DNA from: Platanthera guangdongensis
Taxonomy: Eukaryota; Streptophyta; Magnoliopsida; Asparagales; Orchidaceae
Reading direction: 5' to 3'
Length of the DNA stretch: 64,000 bases
Assembly: GCA_039583875.1 (NCBI GenBank)
Contig: CM077153.1
Location: forward strand, 111,410,568-111,474,567
Shown: in pieces, positions 36,553-45,379 of the stretch
Numbering within the stretch: position 1 is the stretch's first letter
Layout: each line of letters opens with the position of its first letter
Notes under the pieces: model-generated
What the model was told of the DNA's origin: nothing
The model's input: the letters and a program-made list of their open reading frames with translations, nothing else
Database searches by the model: none
Position numbers and translations under genes: made by a program

Positions 36553-37212
36553 TGTTGATGCACGAAAACGGACAGGGAGTCGGGCACCACCAGCTAACGG
36601 TTCGAACACCGGGGAATAGGGGAGGAAAGGAGAAGACTGTCGACCAATCGGTTACTAGCGGTCGCGGCTAAAGGACCGGAAAAGGGGGCCGCTGGCAGCG
36701 GCAACAGCAGAGTTCGCCCGCCGCGGCTTAAATGCCACTCTTGCGGCGGGCTTTCCTTTACTTCAAATAAGAAATAGTTACAACGAGTAAAAGAAGAAGC
36801 CGGCCGGACTACAAGCCGCAATACACTAGACTTGAGACCGCAGATCTTAACAGGCGAGCTACTGGATCCCAGTCAGCGCGTCTTGGGGAGTGCACCCTCC
36901 CCCTATTTATAGGCTCGGGGGCCTGCCCAAACGGGTAGGGCTAAAGTTACCGACTGCCCGGGGTACAGGAGAATTGGGCAGAGGTGAGGGGAGCAAAAGA
37001 GAAAGAAACAAGAAAGGAGGGAAGCCGCGCGGCCTGGCGGATTCCTCCTGGCGAGCTGACGGCTGGGTCCTTGGGCCTTGTCGCTGAGCAGGGTCGGCGT
37101 TGGCAGCGGTCTGACATGGAGACCGCCCGGCTTGGGAGGCTTGGCGGCTTGAGTAGGCAGGCCGCCCGGTCTGGAAAGCTGCGCGGGCAGGTCGCGGATT
37201 CCGGGCTTATCA
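36553..37212 (-). repeat. 3' LTR of the pol-less Tat element (left)
   Basis: On its own strand TGATAAGCCCGG...GCATCAACA. The TATA box (TATAAATAG) is at 36903-36911 on the - strand. The LTR is GC-rich, with many GCGGC/CCGGC strings. Confidence 0.93.
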
Positions 37213-37226
37213 TAATCCCCGCACAT
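37213..37226 (-). other. Polypurine tract of the pol-less Tat element
   Basis: On the - strand GTGCGGGGATTA directly precedes the LTR start TGATAAGCCC, matching the tract at 21871-21881. Confidence 0.7.
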
Positions 37227-37294
37227 TTTTAAGTTTCCAAAAAACTTCGAAAATGTAGAACTAATCCGGAGACCGCGACTGCTTCATCGTCGTC

Positions 37295-37301
37295 TATAAA
37301 A
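37295..37301 (+). promoter_or_regulatory. TATA box of antisense gene 1
   Basis: TATAAAA lies about 100 bp before the ATG at 37402 and outside the LTR. It would drive transcription opposite to the LTR promoter. Confidence 0.65.
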
Positions 37302-37401
37302 TCCCCTGACCCTTGACATTCTTCAGGATTCCTGCCAAACCACGGGTCGCTACTCGCCACTTGCGGTCAGAATTTTGCAAGCCGACGCGATTTCTCTAGC
37401 G

Positions 37402-39417
37402 ATGGATGTGATGTCATCAATGTTAGCTCGCAACAAGAAACCGCCAGAAGCGAAGCAGAGCCGGAGCGAGAACTCGAATGATTCTGCCCGTCAGACTGCC
37501 AAGAAGACTGGGAAGCCGGAGACATCAGCGGCTTCTGGAGCTGAAAGGAGGCCGACAGAGGTCGTCGGCGGACCATTGCAGACCGCAGTAGATCCCAAAG
37601 CGGTTTCGAAGGCTGCTCCACTGCAAACCGGAATTGCCAAATCCTTCGACCTGACTTTCTCTCCATCAGGAGAACCACTCCTAAAAATCGGTGGGACAGA
37701 GGAGAAGAGTGTTGAATCTGGGAAACCGTCCGAATTGCTGGGCAAGGTCGACTTAATCGTTGTGGATGACAACGAGCCGGAGAAGGCGCAGGAACCCGAG
37801 CGGACTGTGGTTGAACAGCACAAGCGGACTGAAAAGGTGTTCGGCTCCCTGAAACGGCAGAAAGAAAGGAGCGAAACCCTTGAAGAAAGGATGAAGAGAA
37901 AGATGAGGAAGCTGCACGCCAGAAACCGGAATATTTCTGAAAAGACCGGCGCGGACAGTCTACAACACAGGCCGCACGAGAAGGAGGTACCCGAGAACCC
38001 GCCCACACCGGCTTACAAGCCGAGCGAACTGGAGAGTACGCCTGCGGTTAGCGACTCGCTCAGCGAGCTCCTGAAGGGCATGGAGACTCTCCAGCGGCAA
38101 GATGCGCTATTGTCGACACCAGCGACCTCTGAGGAGGTTGACCGCCTGGACATACAGGTTTTTGGGGAGAAGCCCGGCGATCCGGCTTCCGCGGCTTCTG
38201 AAGGAGCCGAGAAACTGAAGCTTCGCGAGAAGATGGAGGAGATGAAGAAACTAATCGCCGATAAGCCGGTGGTGACCGCACATCCATTGCTGCAAGGTAA
38301 ACACCGGGATGTTAGGCGAATTATTAAATTCTACAAGTCGCGATCAAGGAAGAAGGGGGCGAATATTATATTAAATCCGTCGGCCAGCTTTTTCCTGACC
38401 ACGGCTCAACTGAAAAGCCGAGCTAAGGAAACCGAGCGGCTATGGAAAGAAAAGCTGAAGAGGATAGATCCTGAGCGGCTCAGGAGGCCAGTGATTAAAA
38501 TCCATACCGCGGCCTCTGGAGGAGATAAACATCAAACCGGCGGTCTTATCCTACCGATTTCCTTACTAGAAGGTCGCAACAATCCGGCTGAACCTGACTG
38601 CGGTTTCTCTTCTGCAGGTGTACCGGAGACCACGATGAAACCGGGCGACTTGTCGTCGTATTTGTCTATGCTGCCACCGCCTCCGCCTCCAAGTGTTCGC
38701 GAGAAGGAGATGGCCGACTTCCAGAAGGATGTCGGCACGCTGCAGGCGGCTTTGGACGCGGCCACCGAAACCCTGCGGATTAAAGACGAACAGCAGCGGG
38801 TTGCCCAGGAGGCCGCGGAAAAAAGGATCCAAGAGCTGCAAACCACCCTGGAGCGAGAGACCGCAAGGTTGCAAACTGCGCTTGAGCAGGAGACCGCGGG
38901 GATGAAGACTGCGATGGAACAAGAGACTGCCAGGCTCCAGACCGCGATGAAGGAAGAGACCGCCAGGCTCCAGACCGCGAGGAAGGAAGAGACCGCCAGG
39001 CTCCAGACCGCGATGGAAACCGCTGAGGCGAAGATTGCTGAGATGCAGGTCGCCTTGGAGCAGGAAAGGGCGGAGAAGTATTTGCTGATGGCCGCGCGGC
39101 TGGAAGGTGACAGAGAAGAGATCCCACATGCGGAAGGCGGCGAGAACCAAGACCTGCCGGCGGAGACCGGCGGAGAACAGCGGCCTGCACTACAAACTCC
39201 TGCAGAGTTGCCGGGTACTAGCCGCCCGGCCTCTGGCGAAAGTTCGCATCCGCCGGTGGCCTCGGCGCCTAACCAGGTCGCAGTTCCAAGCGGTCTGGGG
39301 GTTCAGGCGATCCCCATGATACCGTTTGCGAGAGTAGAGAGCGACGCTGCACGAGTTCATCGGTCTCTGCATGCGCTTCATAATCTGGTTAGCCAGGTGT
39401 ACGTTGCGATTGTGTAG
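37402..39417 (+). CDS. Antisense gene 1: long coiled-coil protein of Tat elements, intact
   Basis: 671 residues from the ATG at 37402. A slightly longer open frame begins upstream with a non-ATG codon; the ATG is chosen because it follows the TATA box. In order: a Lys/Ser/Glu-rich N-terminus; LQHRPHEKEV near residue 190; a basic block with RRIIKFYKSRSRKKG and IDPERLRRPV (about residues 310-370), conserved in the copy at 19930-21792; a Pro run near residue 430; a long Ala/Glu/Gln coiled coil with five 11-residue repeats of the ETARLQTAMEQ type (about 484-540); and a C-terminus with IPMIPFARVESDAARVHR, also conserved. An acceptor-like TCTTCTGCAG near 38617 may mark an optional 75-nt in-frame intron. 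No known domain or function is recognised. Intactness suggests recent expression. Confidence 0.8.
   Translation: MDVMSSMLARNKKPPEAKQSRSENSNDSARQTAKKTGKPETSAASGAERRPTEVVGGPLQTAVDPKAVSKAAPLQTGIAKSFDLTFSPSGEPLLKIGGTEEKSVESGKPSELLGKVDLIVVDDNEPEKAQEPERTVVEQHKRTEKVFGSLKRQKERSETLEERMKRKMRKLHARNRNISEKTGADSLQHRPHEKEVPENPPTPAYKPSELESTPAVSDSLSELLKGMETLQRQDALLSTPATSEEVDRLDIQVFGEKPGDPASAASEGAEKLKLREKMEEMKKLIADKPVVTAHPLLQGKHRDVRRIIKFYKSRSRKKGANIILNPSASFFLTTAQLKSRAKETERLWKEKLKRIDPERLRRPVIKIHTAASGGDKHQTGGLILPISLLEGRNNPAEPDCGFSSAGVPETTMKPGDLSSYLSMLPPPPPPSVREKEMADFQKDVGTLQAALDAATETLRIKDEQQRVAQEAAEKRIQELQTTLERETARLQTALEQETAGMKTAMEQETARLQTAMKEETARLQTARKEETARLQTAMETAEAKIAEMQVALEQERAEKYLLMAARLEGDREEIPHAEGGENQDLPAETGGEQRPALQTPAELPGTSRPASGESSHPPVASAPNQVAVPSGLGVQAIPMIPFARVESDAARVHRSLHALHNLVSQVYVAIV
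38851..39015 (+). repeat. 33-bp minisatellite encoding 11-residue coiled-coil repeats
   Basis: Five units of 33 bp, each GAGACCGC...CTCCAGACCGCGATG-like, encode hendecads (ETARLQTAMKE). An 11-residue period is typical of straight coiled coils. Confidence 0.85.
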
Positions 39418-39892
39418 ACCGGTGAGCAGGTCGCTCATATAGGAAGAGACAGGCCGGAAGACGACAAACGATCCTGAGCAACTTGAGAGATCTAAGCCGC
39501 GCGGACATTCGTACATTATGTTGTAATATATATTTTTTCTCTGGATGTTGGACAATTTGATTGCTGTAAACTGTTGTATTCTATTATGCTGCGAACTGAA
39601 TGCGGCTTATGCGGCTTGAATTTATAATCCACATGTCTGCTGCTTTGTTCTGAGAAATCTAAAGTTTAGGAAAGTAGCCGCGCGGTCTGGCGAACAGAAC
39701 GCCGGCTTGAATACTTGATATTCACATGATTCGCCATAGAATTTTTCTAAGTGCAGGGAAATAGCCGTGCGGACTGACGGACTAGACGGCGGCTTGGTCA
39801 TTAAGCTGATCTGCGCTTCGAGCGGACTTAGGCCGCGCGGCGTGACGACTAGCCGCGATTTGACGTTGGGCACTGTAGCTTCACGGATTTTC
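39418..39892 (+). other. Intergenic region between antisense genes 1 and 2
   Basis: About 475 bp with no gene. It holds the probable 3' end of gene 1 (AT-rich near 39520-39560) and the promoter region of gene 2, with repeated GCCGCGCGG strings. Confidence 0.6.
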
Positions 39893-39900
39893 TATAAATA
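39893..39900 (+). promoter_or_regulatory. TATA box of antisense gene 2
   Basis: TATAAATA about 38 bp before the ATG at 39938. The same octamer precedes the homologous gene at 19388. So short a gap implies a short leader. Confidence 0.7.
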
Positions 39901-39937
39901 GAGCAAATCCCGTAGATTTCGTCACAAATCAAGAAGG

Positions 39938-41735
39938 ATGCGGGCTAAGTCCAAGTCGTTGCGGTCTGACAAGGCCACTGCGGCTAGGACAGACGCGGCC
40001 TCCGCTTTTCACTCAGCTGACCACAAAGAATGCCGGCTTACAAAAGCCGAGCTGGATGACTTTGTCGAGAAACACATGCAAGGAAGTCTGCTGATCGCGC
40101 GGCTTCCCCGACAGGATGAGCGCATCAACTCCTCCAATGCAAATCAGATCGCGGTCCCCATCGACCACTTCGACTGCGGCTTCAGCTTCCCGGTCTTGCT
40201 AGAGGCCGTAGCGGTCTTCGACCACTACGGGGTTGTGCCCGGGCAACTTCCCCCAAACTCGATAGCCGCCATCTACAACTTCATCTCCTACCTCAGGTCG
40301 GAAAGAGTCCGCTTCTCTATGAGGCTCTTCAGAGAATGCTTCTCGGTGCGGTCTATCCCGGACTCCGGGACAAAGATCTTCCGGGGGCACCTCTACTTCG
40401 GCTGCAGAGGGCTGAAGATAGTCAACTTGGCCAACAAGATCGCGAACTGGCCGGAGCGGTTTCTCATCTTTGAGGGAAACTTGGGGTTGCTGCCAGTCGA
40501 CCCCCAGATCCGCGAAGAAGCCGCCTTCGGCAGCAGCGGCTTGGACGGCATGGAGAAGGAGATCTACGACTTCTTCAAAGGCGAGCGGCTTGATGTAAAC
40601 CACTACATCCCGCTGTTGCCGTCGCTAGTAGGAGTTGAGGCGGAAGACAGTAAGCTCCAAACCGGCCGACCTGATATCTTAGCCGCACGGGCTGGAAACT
40701 AACTTTGTCTTTATCTTTGCAGCTGCTGTGGCGGTCCCGCTGAACAAGCCGCAAACTCCTGGCGGCCTGACTCTTACTCAAAGAGAAAAGAGAGCGAGGC
40801 GTGCCAAGCCGGCGCGGGTTGCGGAGGAGGAGGAGTCGGACTCCTCTGGATAGTTCATGCTGCAAGGAACCGGCAGCAGCCTGAAGGATGTCCACGGCGA
40901 TCCGGCCTTGCGGTGGAGTCCGGACGGTAAGTCGGTGACGATCTCCACCGCCCTCCCCTACTAGGGAGCAGAAGAAGTAAGCCGCCATGCCAGCGCGGTT
41001 GGCGGCGCGCTGTATGGCAAGCGCAACTTGAGGGCTATGCGGCGAGTTGCTCCAGACGACCTGCCGCGGCTAGCCGCGCAAGTCGGCGTGAGGAGCTTCG
41101 TCGCAAATCACTTCATGGGCCTTGCGTACAAGCAGCTGATGAAGGAGAACAGCGGCCTGAAGACACAGTTAGGCGAGCAACAAGAAGAGAACAAGCATCT
41201 TAAGGACAAGGAGGCGGTAAGTCATTACCAATACTCGTGCGGTTAGCATTATGCAACCGCGCGACCTTACCTTTACGTTTGCTTTGCAGGAAATGTATAA
41301 CCCGGCCAATCCCATCTTCCAAGACCAAGTCTTCCCCCAACTCGTCCAAGGGATTGATGGAGCGCTTAACCGCCTCCGGGACCTTGGCGGCTTGGCCACC
41401 AGCTTCACCGACTTTACATGCGCCGACATCTACCCCTCCCTGAAAGAGCAGGTGGCCGACGTCTATAGGTCGATCAAGGGCAAGGCCAAGGTCGGGGAAG
41501 AAGTCGGCGAGGTGGTCGGAGACGCCGTGGAAGAGGTCGGGAGAGAAGCCGGAGTCCACGCACATCGCCTGAGTCCGGCGGCCAAGAATCGGAGACCGCG
41601 CGGCCAGACTCGACAACTTCTGGCAGTTCAGCGAGCTCCGCAACTAGCAGCTGATACTCTCTATCATCCGTCGACATTGGCGATGGCAGTGATTTGGACC
41701 CTCCTGCGACTAAGAAGCTCAAACCGGGCGATTAG
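39938..41735 (+). pseudogene. Antisense gene 2: putative gypsy-type transposon family protein, three exons
   Basis: Exon 1 (39938-40649) encodes a PF04195-like domain: PIDHFDCGFSFPVLLEAV, then GVVPGQLPPNSIAAIYNFISY and RFLIFEGNLG. Intron 1 (40650-40722, 73 nt) runs GTAAGC...TATCTTTGCAG and joins in phase 1 to exon 2 (PLNKPQTPGGLTLTQREK). Intron 2 (41217-41289, 73 nt) runs GTAAGT...GCTTTGCAG and joins in phase 0 to exon 3. Both introns have counterparts in the copy at 17538-19388. Exon 2 has in-frame TAGs at 40851 and near 40962. Exon 3 needs a frame change near 41575 to reach the Ser-rich tail ending KKLKPGD at the TAG 41733-41735. The protein may thus end at 40853, or the gene may be freshly broken. 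Its role is unknown. Confidence 0.7.
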
Positions 41736-43328
41736 AAAATCTATAACCTGTTTTTGTATTTTGAACTTTTGGATATCGGCGGTATTGTTTTTGTAACCGC
41801 GCGATTAATATTTTGTAATACTTAATGAAATAGAAATGAAGGCATTTTTACCTTTCTTTTTGTTACATCGAACTTTTCTTACTTGACTAAGTCCGCGCGG
41901 TCTCAGTTTAGCTTCCGATTTAAAGTATAAGTATGTAAACCGGCTGAGTTTGCGCTGCGACTTCAACAAAGCTATCCGCAAGAGAGAGATATTTCCCTGC
42001 GGTTTATACCGGAGTGCACGTCAACAATAAGCCGAGCGGCTAACAATTTAAACCGCAATTTTCCTTGAAGAATTATTCAACGTTATCTGCTAGAAGAGCT
42101 AAATTGCCGCGGCTTGCTCATACATAAACCGTGACCGCGAAGCCGCGCGGTCACCTGTCGTAGTCGGCAAACATCCATAACATTAAAGTATTAGATTGCG
42201 GCTAGGGCGAACTTTGAAACGAATTGCCCACTTGATTAAAGGAACTGGAAAAGAGAAACAAGCTTCGGCTTCTGATAATACAGACCGATATAGCCATATG
42301 GAAGCCGGGAATCTTTGTGACGACAGTTCGCTGATTAGCTAATATAATTAATACCATAAGCTGGCAGATCAAAGCCAGGAATTAAGTGCCAGACGCAGGT
42401 CGGGCGACTTCCTTTCCAGATGAATAACAAACCGGCAACTGATATATTTGAGCCAAATAAGATACTGAATAGCGGATAGGCGGATGTAAGTCGGCCGAGT
42501 TCCCAAATATATTAATGATAATCCGGCAGGTAGGAATAGGAAAGTTAAAAAACTTAAGCCGGAAACTGAAACCGGGCGGCTTGTGTAATTAATTATACAA
42601 CCTGCACAGGCCGCTTAATAAAGCCGCGAGATAGCGGATAGGCGCATGTTGTCCTGCAAAAATAGGTGAAGACATGCACTTATGTGTCAATGTGGGCAGG
42701 TGCGCGCGGCATTGCTTTCCACACAAAGAACACATAAGCGGGATCGAAATTCTTAAATTCCATGACCAATGTCAAGCGGGACAAGTACGCAACGTCTGCG
42801 ACTGAAGTCAAGCAGGACAAGTACGCAATGTCTGCGACGAAGGTCAAGCGGGACAAGTACGTAATGCCTATCTGTGACTGAAGTCATGCGTGACGGGTAC
42901 GCAATGTCTGCGACTGATGGCCAAGCGGAAAACCCACTACACATCTGCGACTGAAGTCAAGCAGGACAAGTACGCAATGTCTGCGACGAAGGTCAAGCGG
43001 GACAAGTACGTAATGCCTGTCTGTGACTGAAGTCAAGCGGGATGTGAAGGGCTTAAGAATTCGAAAGGGGCTCTTGCCCCTACATGCATGCATATAGGCA
43101 TAAAAAGGGGAAAGCTAAAAATAAGCTTCAAATGAAAAAGTAACATTTGCATGACGTTAAGGAAGTGATAAAGGATATATATCTGTAGCTTTATCATGCC
43201 TTATTAATACCGATTGCGAAGGAGATGTTATGTATTATTCTGAACATAAGCACTTTTCTTTATAGAAAGAAAGAGGAATCACTGCTTGAATTATTGAGCA
43301 AGAAATGAAAGATTGCCTTAGAGAGTTA
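41736..43328. other. Spacer between antisense gene 2 and gag in the pol-less element
   Basis: No gene and no pol remnant seen. It contains a GGAAAGCAATG motif (42690-42723, - strand) shared with the spacer at 15915-17537, and a short tandem repeat at 42773-43045. Confidence 0.75.
42773..43045. repeat. 36-40 bp tandem repeat, eight units, with higher-order duplication
   Basis: Units start at 42773, 42809, 42845, 42885, 42922, 42958, 42994 and 43034, each CAAGCRGGACAAGTACGCAA-like followed by TGTCTGCGACTGAAGT. Units 2-3 recur almost unchanged as units 6-7, offset by 149 bp. Confidence 0.88.
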
Positions 43329-44438
43329 CTAAATAACATATTCTTGCAACTTTCCAGCTCTTACAAGTTGATTAGCCAATTCCCTGAGAGCTATGCAATC
43401 TTCCATTAGATGACCATTATCTTTATGATACTTGCAAAAAAGTTGCTCGCGCCGATACTTGATTTTGGATTTCATACGCCGAGGCTTCTTGAACTCAGGC
43501 GTTCCCTGAATGATTATCAAAAGATCTTTCATAGGAATTTTAAACTTAACATATTTACCTGAACCTTTTTCATACTTTGGAGTTTTATCCTGGAGAATAT
43601 AAGGAGACTTGCAATATTCAACTTGCAAAACATCTTGTGAGGAAATAGATTGCTGTTGACCAGAAGTCCCTTGAGATTGTTTGGCCATTTGATTCAGAAA
43701 TGAAACATAATCTTTATTTGCCTCTTCGCCCATTATGAATGTATTAACTATATCAATAAGATCTCCGTAGCTTTTGGTATATTTTGTGGTGAGCTTGAAT
43801 TTCAATGGGCCTTCTTGAAGTGCGTTTATGAAAGCATACAAGTAATAGTCTTGATGGACGCTACAAATATCTAAAACCTCCTTTTGAAACCGATCAACAA
43901 AATCTGGATTAGACTCGTCAATTCCTTGCTTGATTCGGAAGAGAGCTCCAACGTCTCTTTTCCGCTTCCTGTAAATAGTGAATCTAGAAATAAATTGACT
44001 TCGAAGATCCTTAAAGTTGGTTACTGATCGAGGTGGGAGGCTATAAAACCATTCTCTTGCAACATTGCCAAAAGATATAACGAAGAGTTTGCATTTTACT
44101 CCATTTGACACTTTTCTCAATGAAATAGCTGATTCAAAAGCTTGCAGATGAGAAAACGGATCATCACATCCAGAATACTCCGGGAGACGCGGTACTCTGA
44201 AGTCATCGGAGACAGTATCCCACTGAATTCGATTAATGAATGGAGAAGGGGCCTCTTCTTCTTCCTCACAAAGAGGTTCATTTGCAACAGATTTTAGTCC
44301 ACGCTCAACACTGTTTGCAAAAATTTCTCTATGAGGTTCAACAACCTCACTATTAAAATACGAGCAATCCTGCACTTCTGAGAGATCTGTAGTCACTGAG
44401 ATGCGGCTTGATTTACCATGGCCCTTTGCAGGATTCAT
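43329..44438 (-). CDS. gag: Tat-type gag, intact, of the pol-less element
   Basis: 369 residues, ATG at 44438, no stop or frameshift. The gag domain (FRVPRLPEYSGCDDPFSHL, AREWFYSLPPRSV, FVDRFQKEVLDI, LQEGPLKFKLTTK) aligns well with the Tat gag at 10286-11700. The C-terminal FCKYHKDNGHLMEDC is the Tat-type Cys/His zinc-binding block. Gag ends with its own stop and is not fused to protease. It begins about 275 bp inside the 5' LTR. With no pol present, an intact gag suggests that Gag itself is still useful to mobilisation of this element. Confidence 0.92.
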   Translation of the reverse strand: MNPAKGHGKSSRISVTTDLSEVQDCSYFNSEVVEPHREIFANSVERGLKSVANEPLCEEEEEAPSPFINRIQWDTVSDDFRVPRLPEYSGCDDPFSHLQAFESAISLRKVSNGVKCKLFVISFGNVAREWFYSLPPRSVTNFKDLRSQFISRFTIYRKRKRDVGALFRIKQGIDESNPDFVDRFQKEVLDICSVHQDYYLYAFINALQEGPLKFKLTTKYTKSYGDLIDIVNTFIMGEEANKDYVSFLNQMAKQSQGTSGQQQSISSQDVLQVEYCKSPYILQDKTPKYEKGSGKYVKFKIPMKDLLIIIQGTPEFKKPRRMKSKIKYRREQLFCKYHKDNGHLMEDCIALRELANQLVRAGKLQEYVI

Positions 44439-44713
44439 CCTGAAAAGAAAGAATAGCCGAACTTTTTCAAGAGACCGCAGAACAGCGGCGGCTTAATGTG
44501 GCGGCTAGACGATACAGCAAACCGATAAGAAGACCGGCTGAAAAGAGAGCGGATAGAAAGCCAGGTTCTACAGCACTGGAGGCGGGCTGAAAACCTTAGC
44601 GGGCTAAGTTGCGGCTTGCTCGACAGGCCGCCGAACACTAGAGGATAGTGCGGTCTAATTAGCTAGACCGCTGATTTCATCGATTAGTCGAGATCTGAAG
44701 GCCGCGTGTTAAC
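44439..44713 (-). other. 5' leader of the pol-less element
   Basis: Between the 5' LTR end (GCATCAACA) and gag. The bases next to the LTR (GTTAACACGCGGCC on -) do not start with TGG and match no primer-binding site I know. Confidence 0.6.
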
Positions 44714-45374
44714 TGTTGATGCACGAAAACGGACAGGGTGTCAGGCACCACCAGCTAACGGTTCGAACACCGGGGAATAGGGGAGGAAAGGAGAAGACTG
44801 TCGACCAATCGGTTACTAGCGGTCGCGGCTAAAGGACCGGAAAAGGGGGCCGCTGGCAGCGGCAACAGCAGAGTTCGCCCGCCGCGGCTTAAATGCCACT
44901 CTTGTGGCGGGCTTTCCTTTACTTCAAATAAGAAATAGTTACAACGAGTAAAAGAAGAAGCCGGCCGGACTACAAGCCGCAATACACTAGACTTGAGACC
45001 GCAGCTCTTAACAGGCGAGCTACTGGATCCCAGTCAGCGCGTCTTGGGGAGTGCACCCTCCCCCTATTTATAGGCTCGGGGGCCTGCCCAAACGGGCAGG
45101 GCTAAAGTTACCGACTGCCCGGGGTACAGGAGAACTGGGCAGAGGTGAGGGGAAGCAAAAGAGAAAGAAACAAGAAAGGAGGGAAGCCGCGCGGCCTGGC
45201 GGATTCCTCCTGGCGAGCTGACGGCTGGGTCCTTGGGCCTTGTCGCTGAGCAGGGTCGGCGTTGGCAGCGGCCTGACATGGAGACCGCCCGGCTTGGGAG
45301 GCTTGGCGGCTTGAGTAGGCAGGCCGCCCGGTCTGGAAAGCTGCGCGGGCAGGTCGCGGATTCCGGGCTTATCA
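44714..45374 (-). repeat. 5' LTR of the pol-less Tat element (right)
   Basis: Nearly identical to 36553-37212; one extra base near 45154. TATA box at 45064-45072 on the - strand, upstream of gag in the expected sense. Confidence 0.93.
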
Positions 45375-45379
45375 TGTAC

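Larger units (their letters stand above)
36553..45374 (-). mobile_element. Pol-less Tat-type element with gag and an antisense two-gene cassette
   Basis: LTRs of 660 and 661 bp (36553-37212, 44714-45374) are flanked by a perfect TSD TGTAC (36548-36552, 45375-45379). Orientation is - by LTR TATA box, gag and polypurine tract. Only gag lies in sense; no protease, RT, RNase H or integrase was found. On the opposite strand are antisense gene 1 (intact) and gene 2. The LTRs differ by about seven substitutions and one indel (about 1%), the lowest in the window, so this is the youngest insertion. It must have relied on enzymes supplied by another element, probably a Tat relative. Confidence 0.93.

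Noticed and set aside
36594..37226. Open frames inside the LTRs of the pol-less Tat element (repeated at 44755-45442)
   Set aside because: GC-rich LTR sequence gives long open frames by chance; both copies are LTR, not genes.
42753..43093. Open frames with LVPLDLRRRHCV-type repeats
   Set aside because: Result of a 36-bp tandem repeat keeping frame; not a gene.
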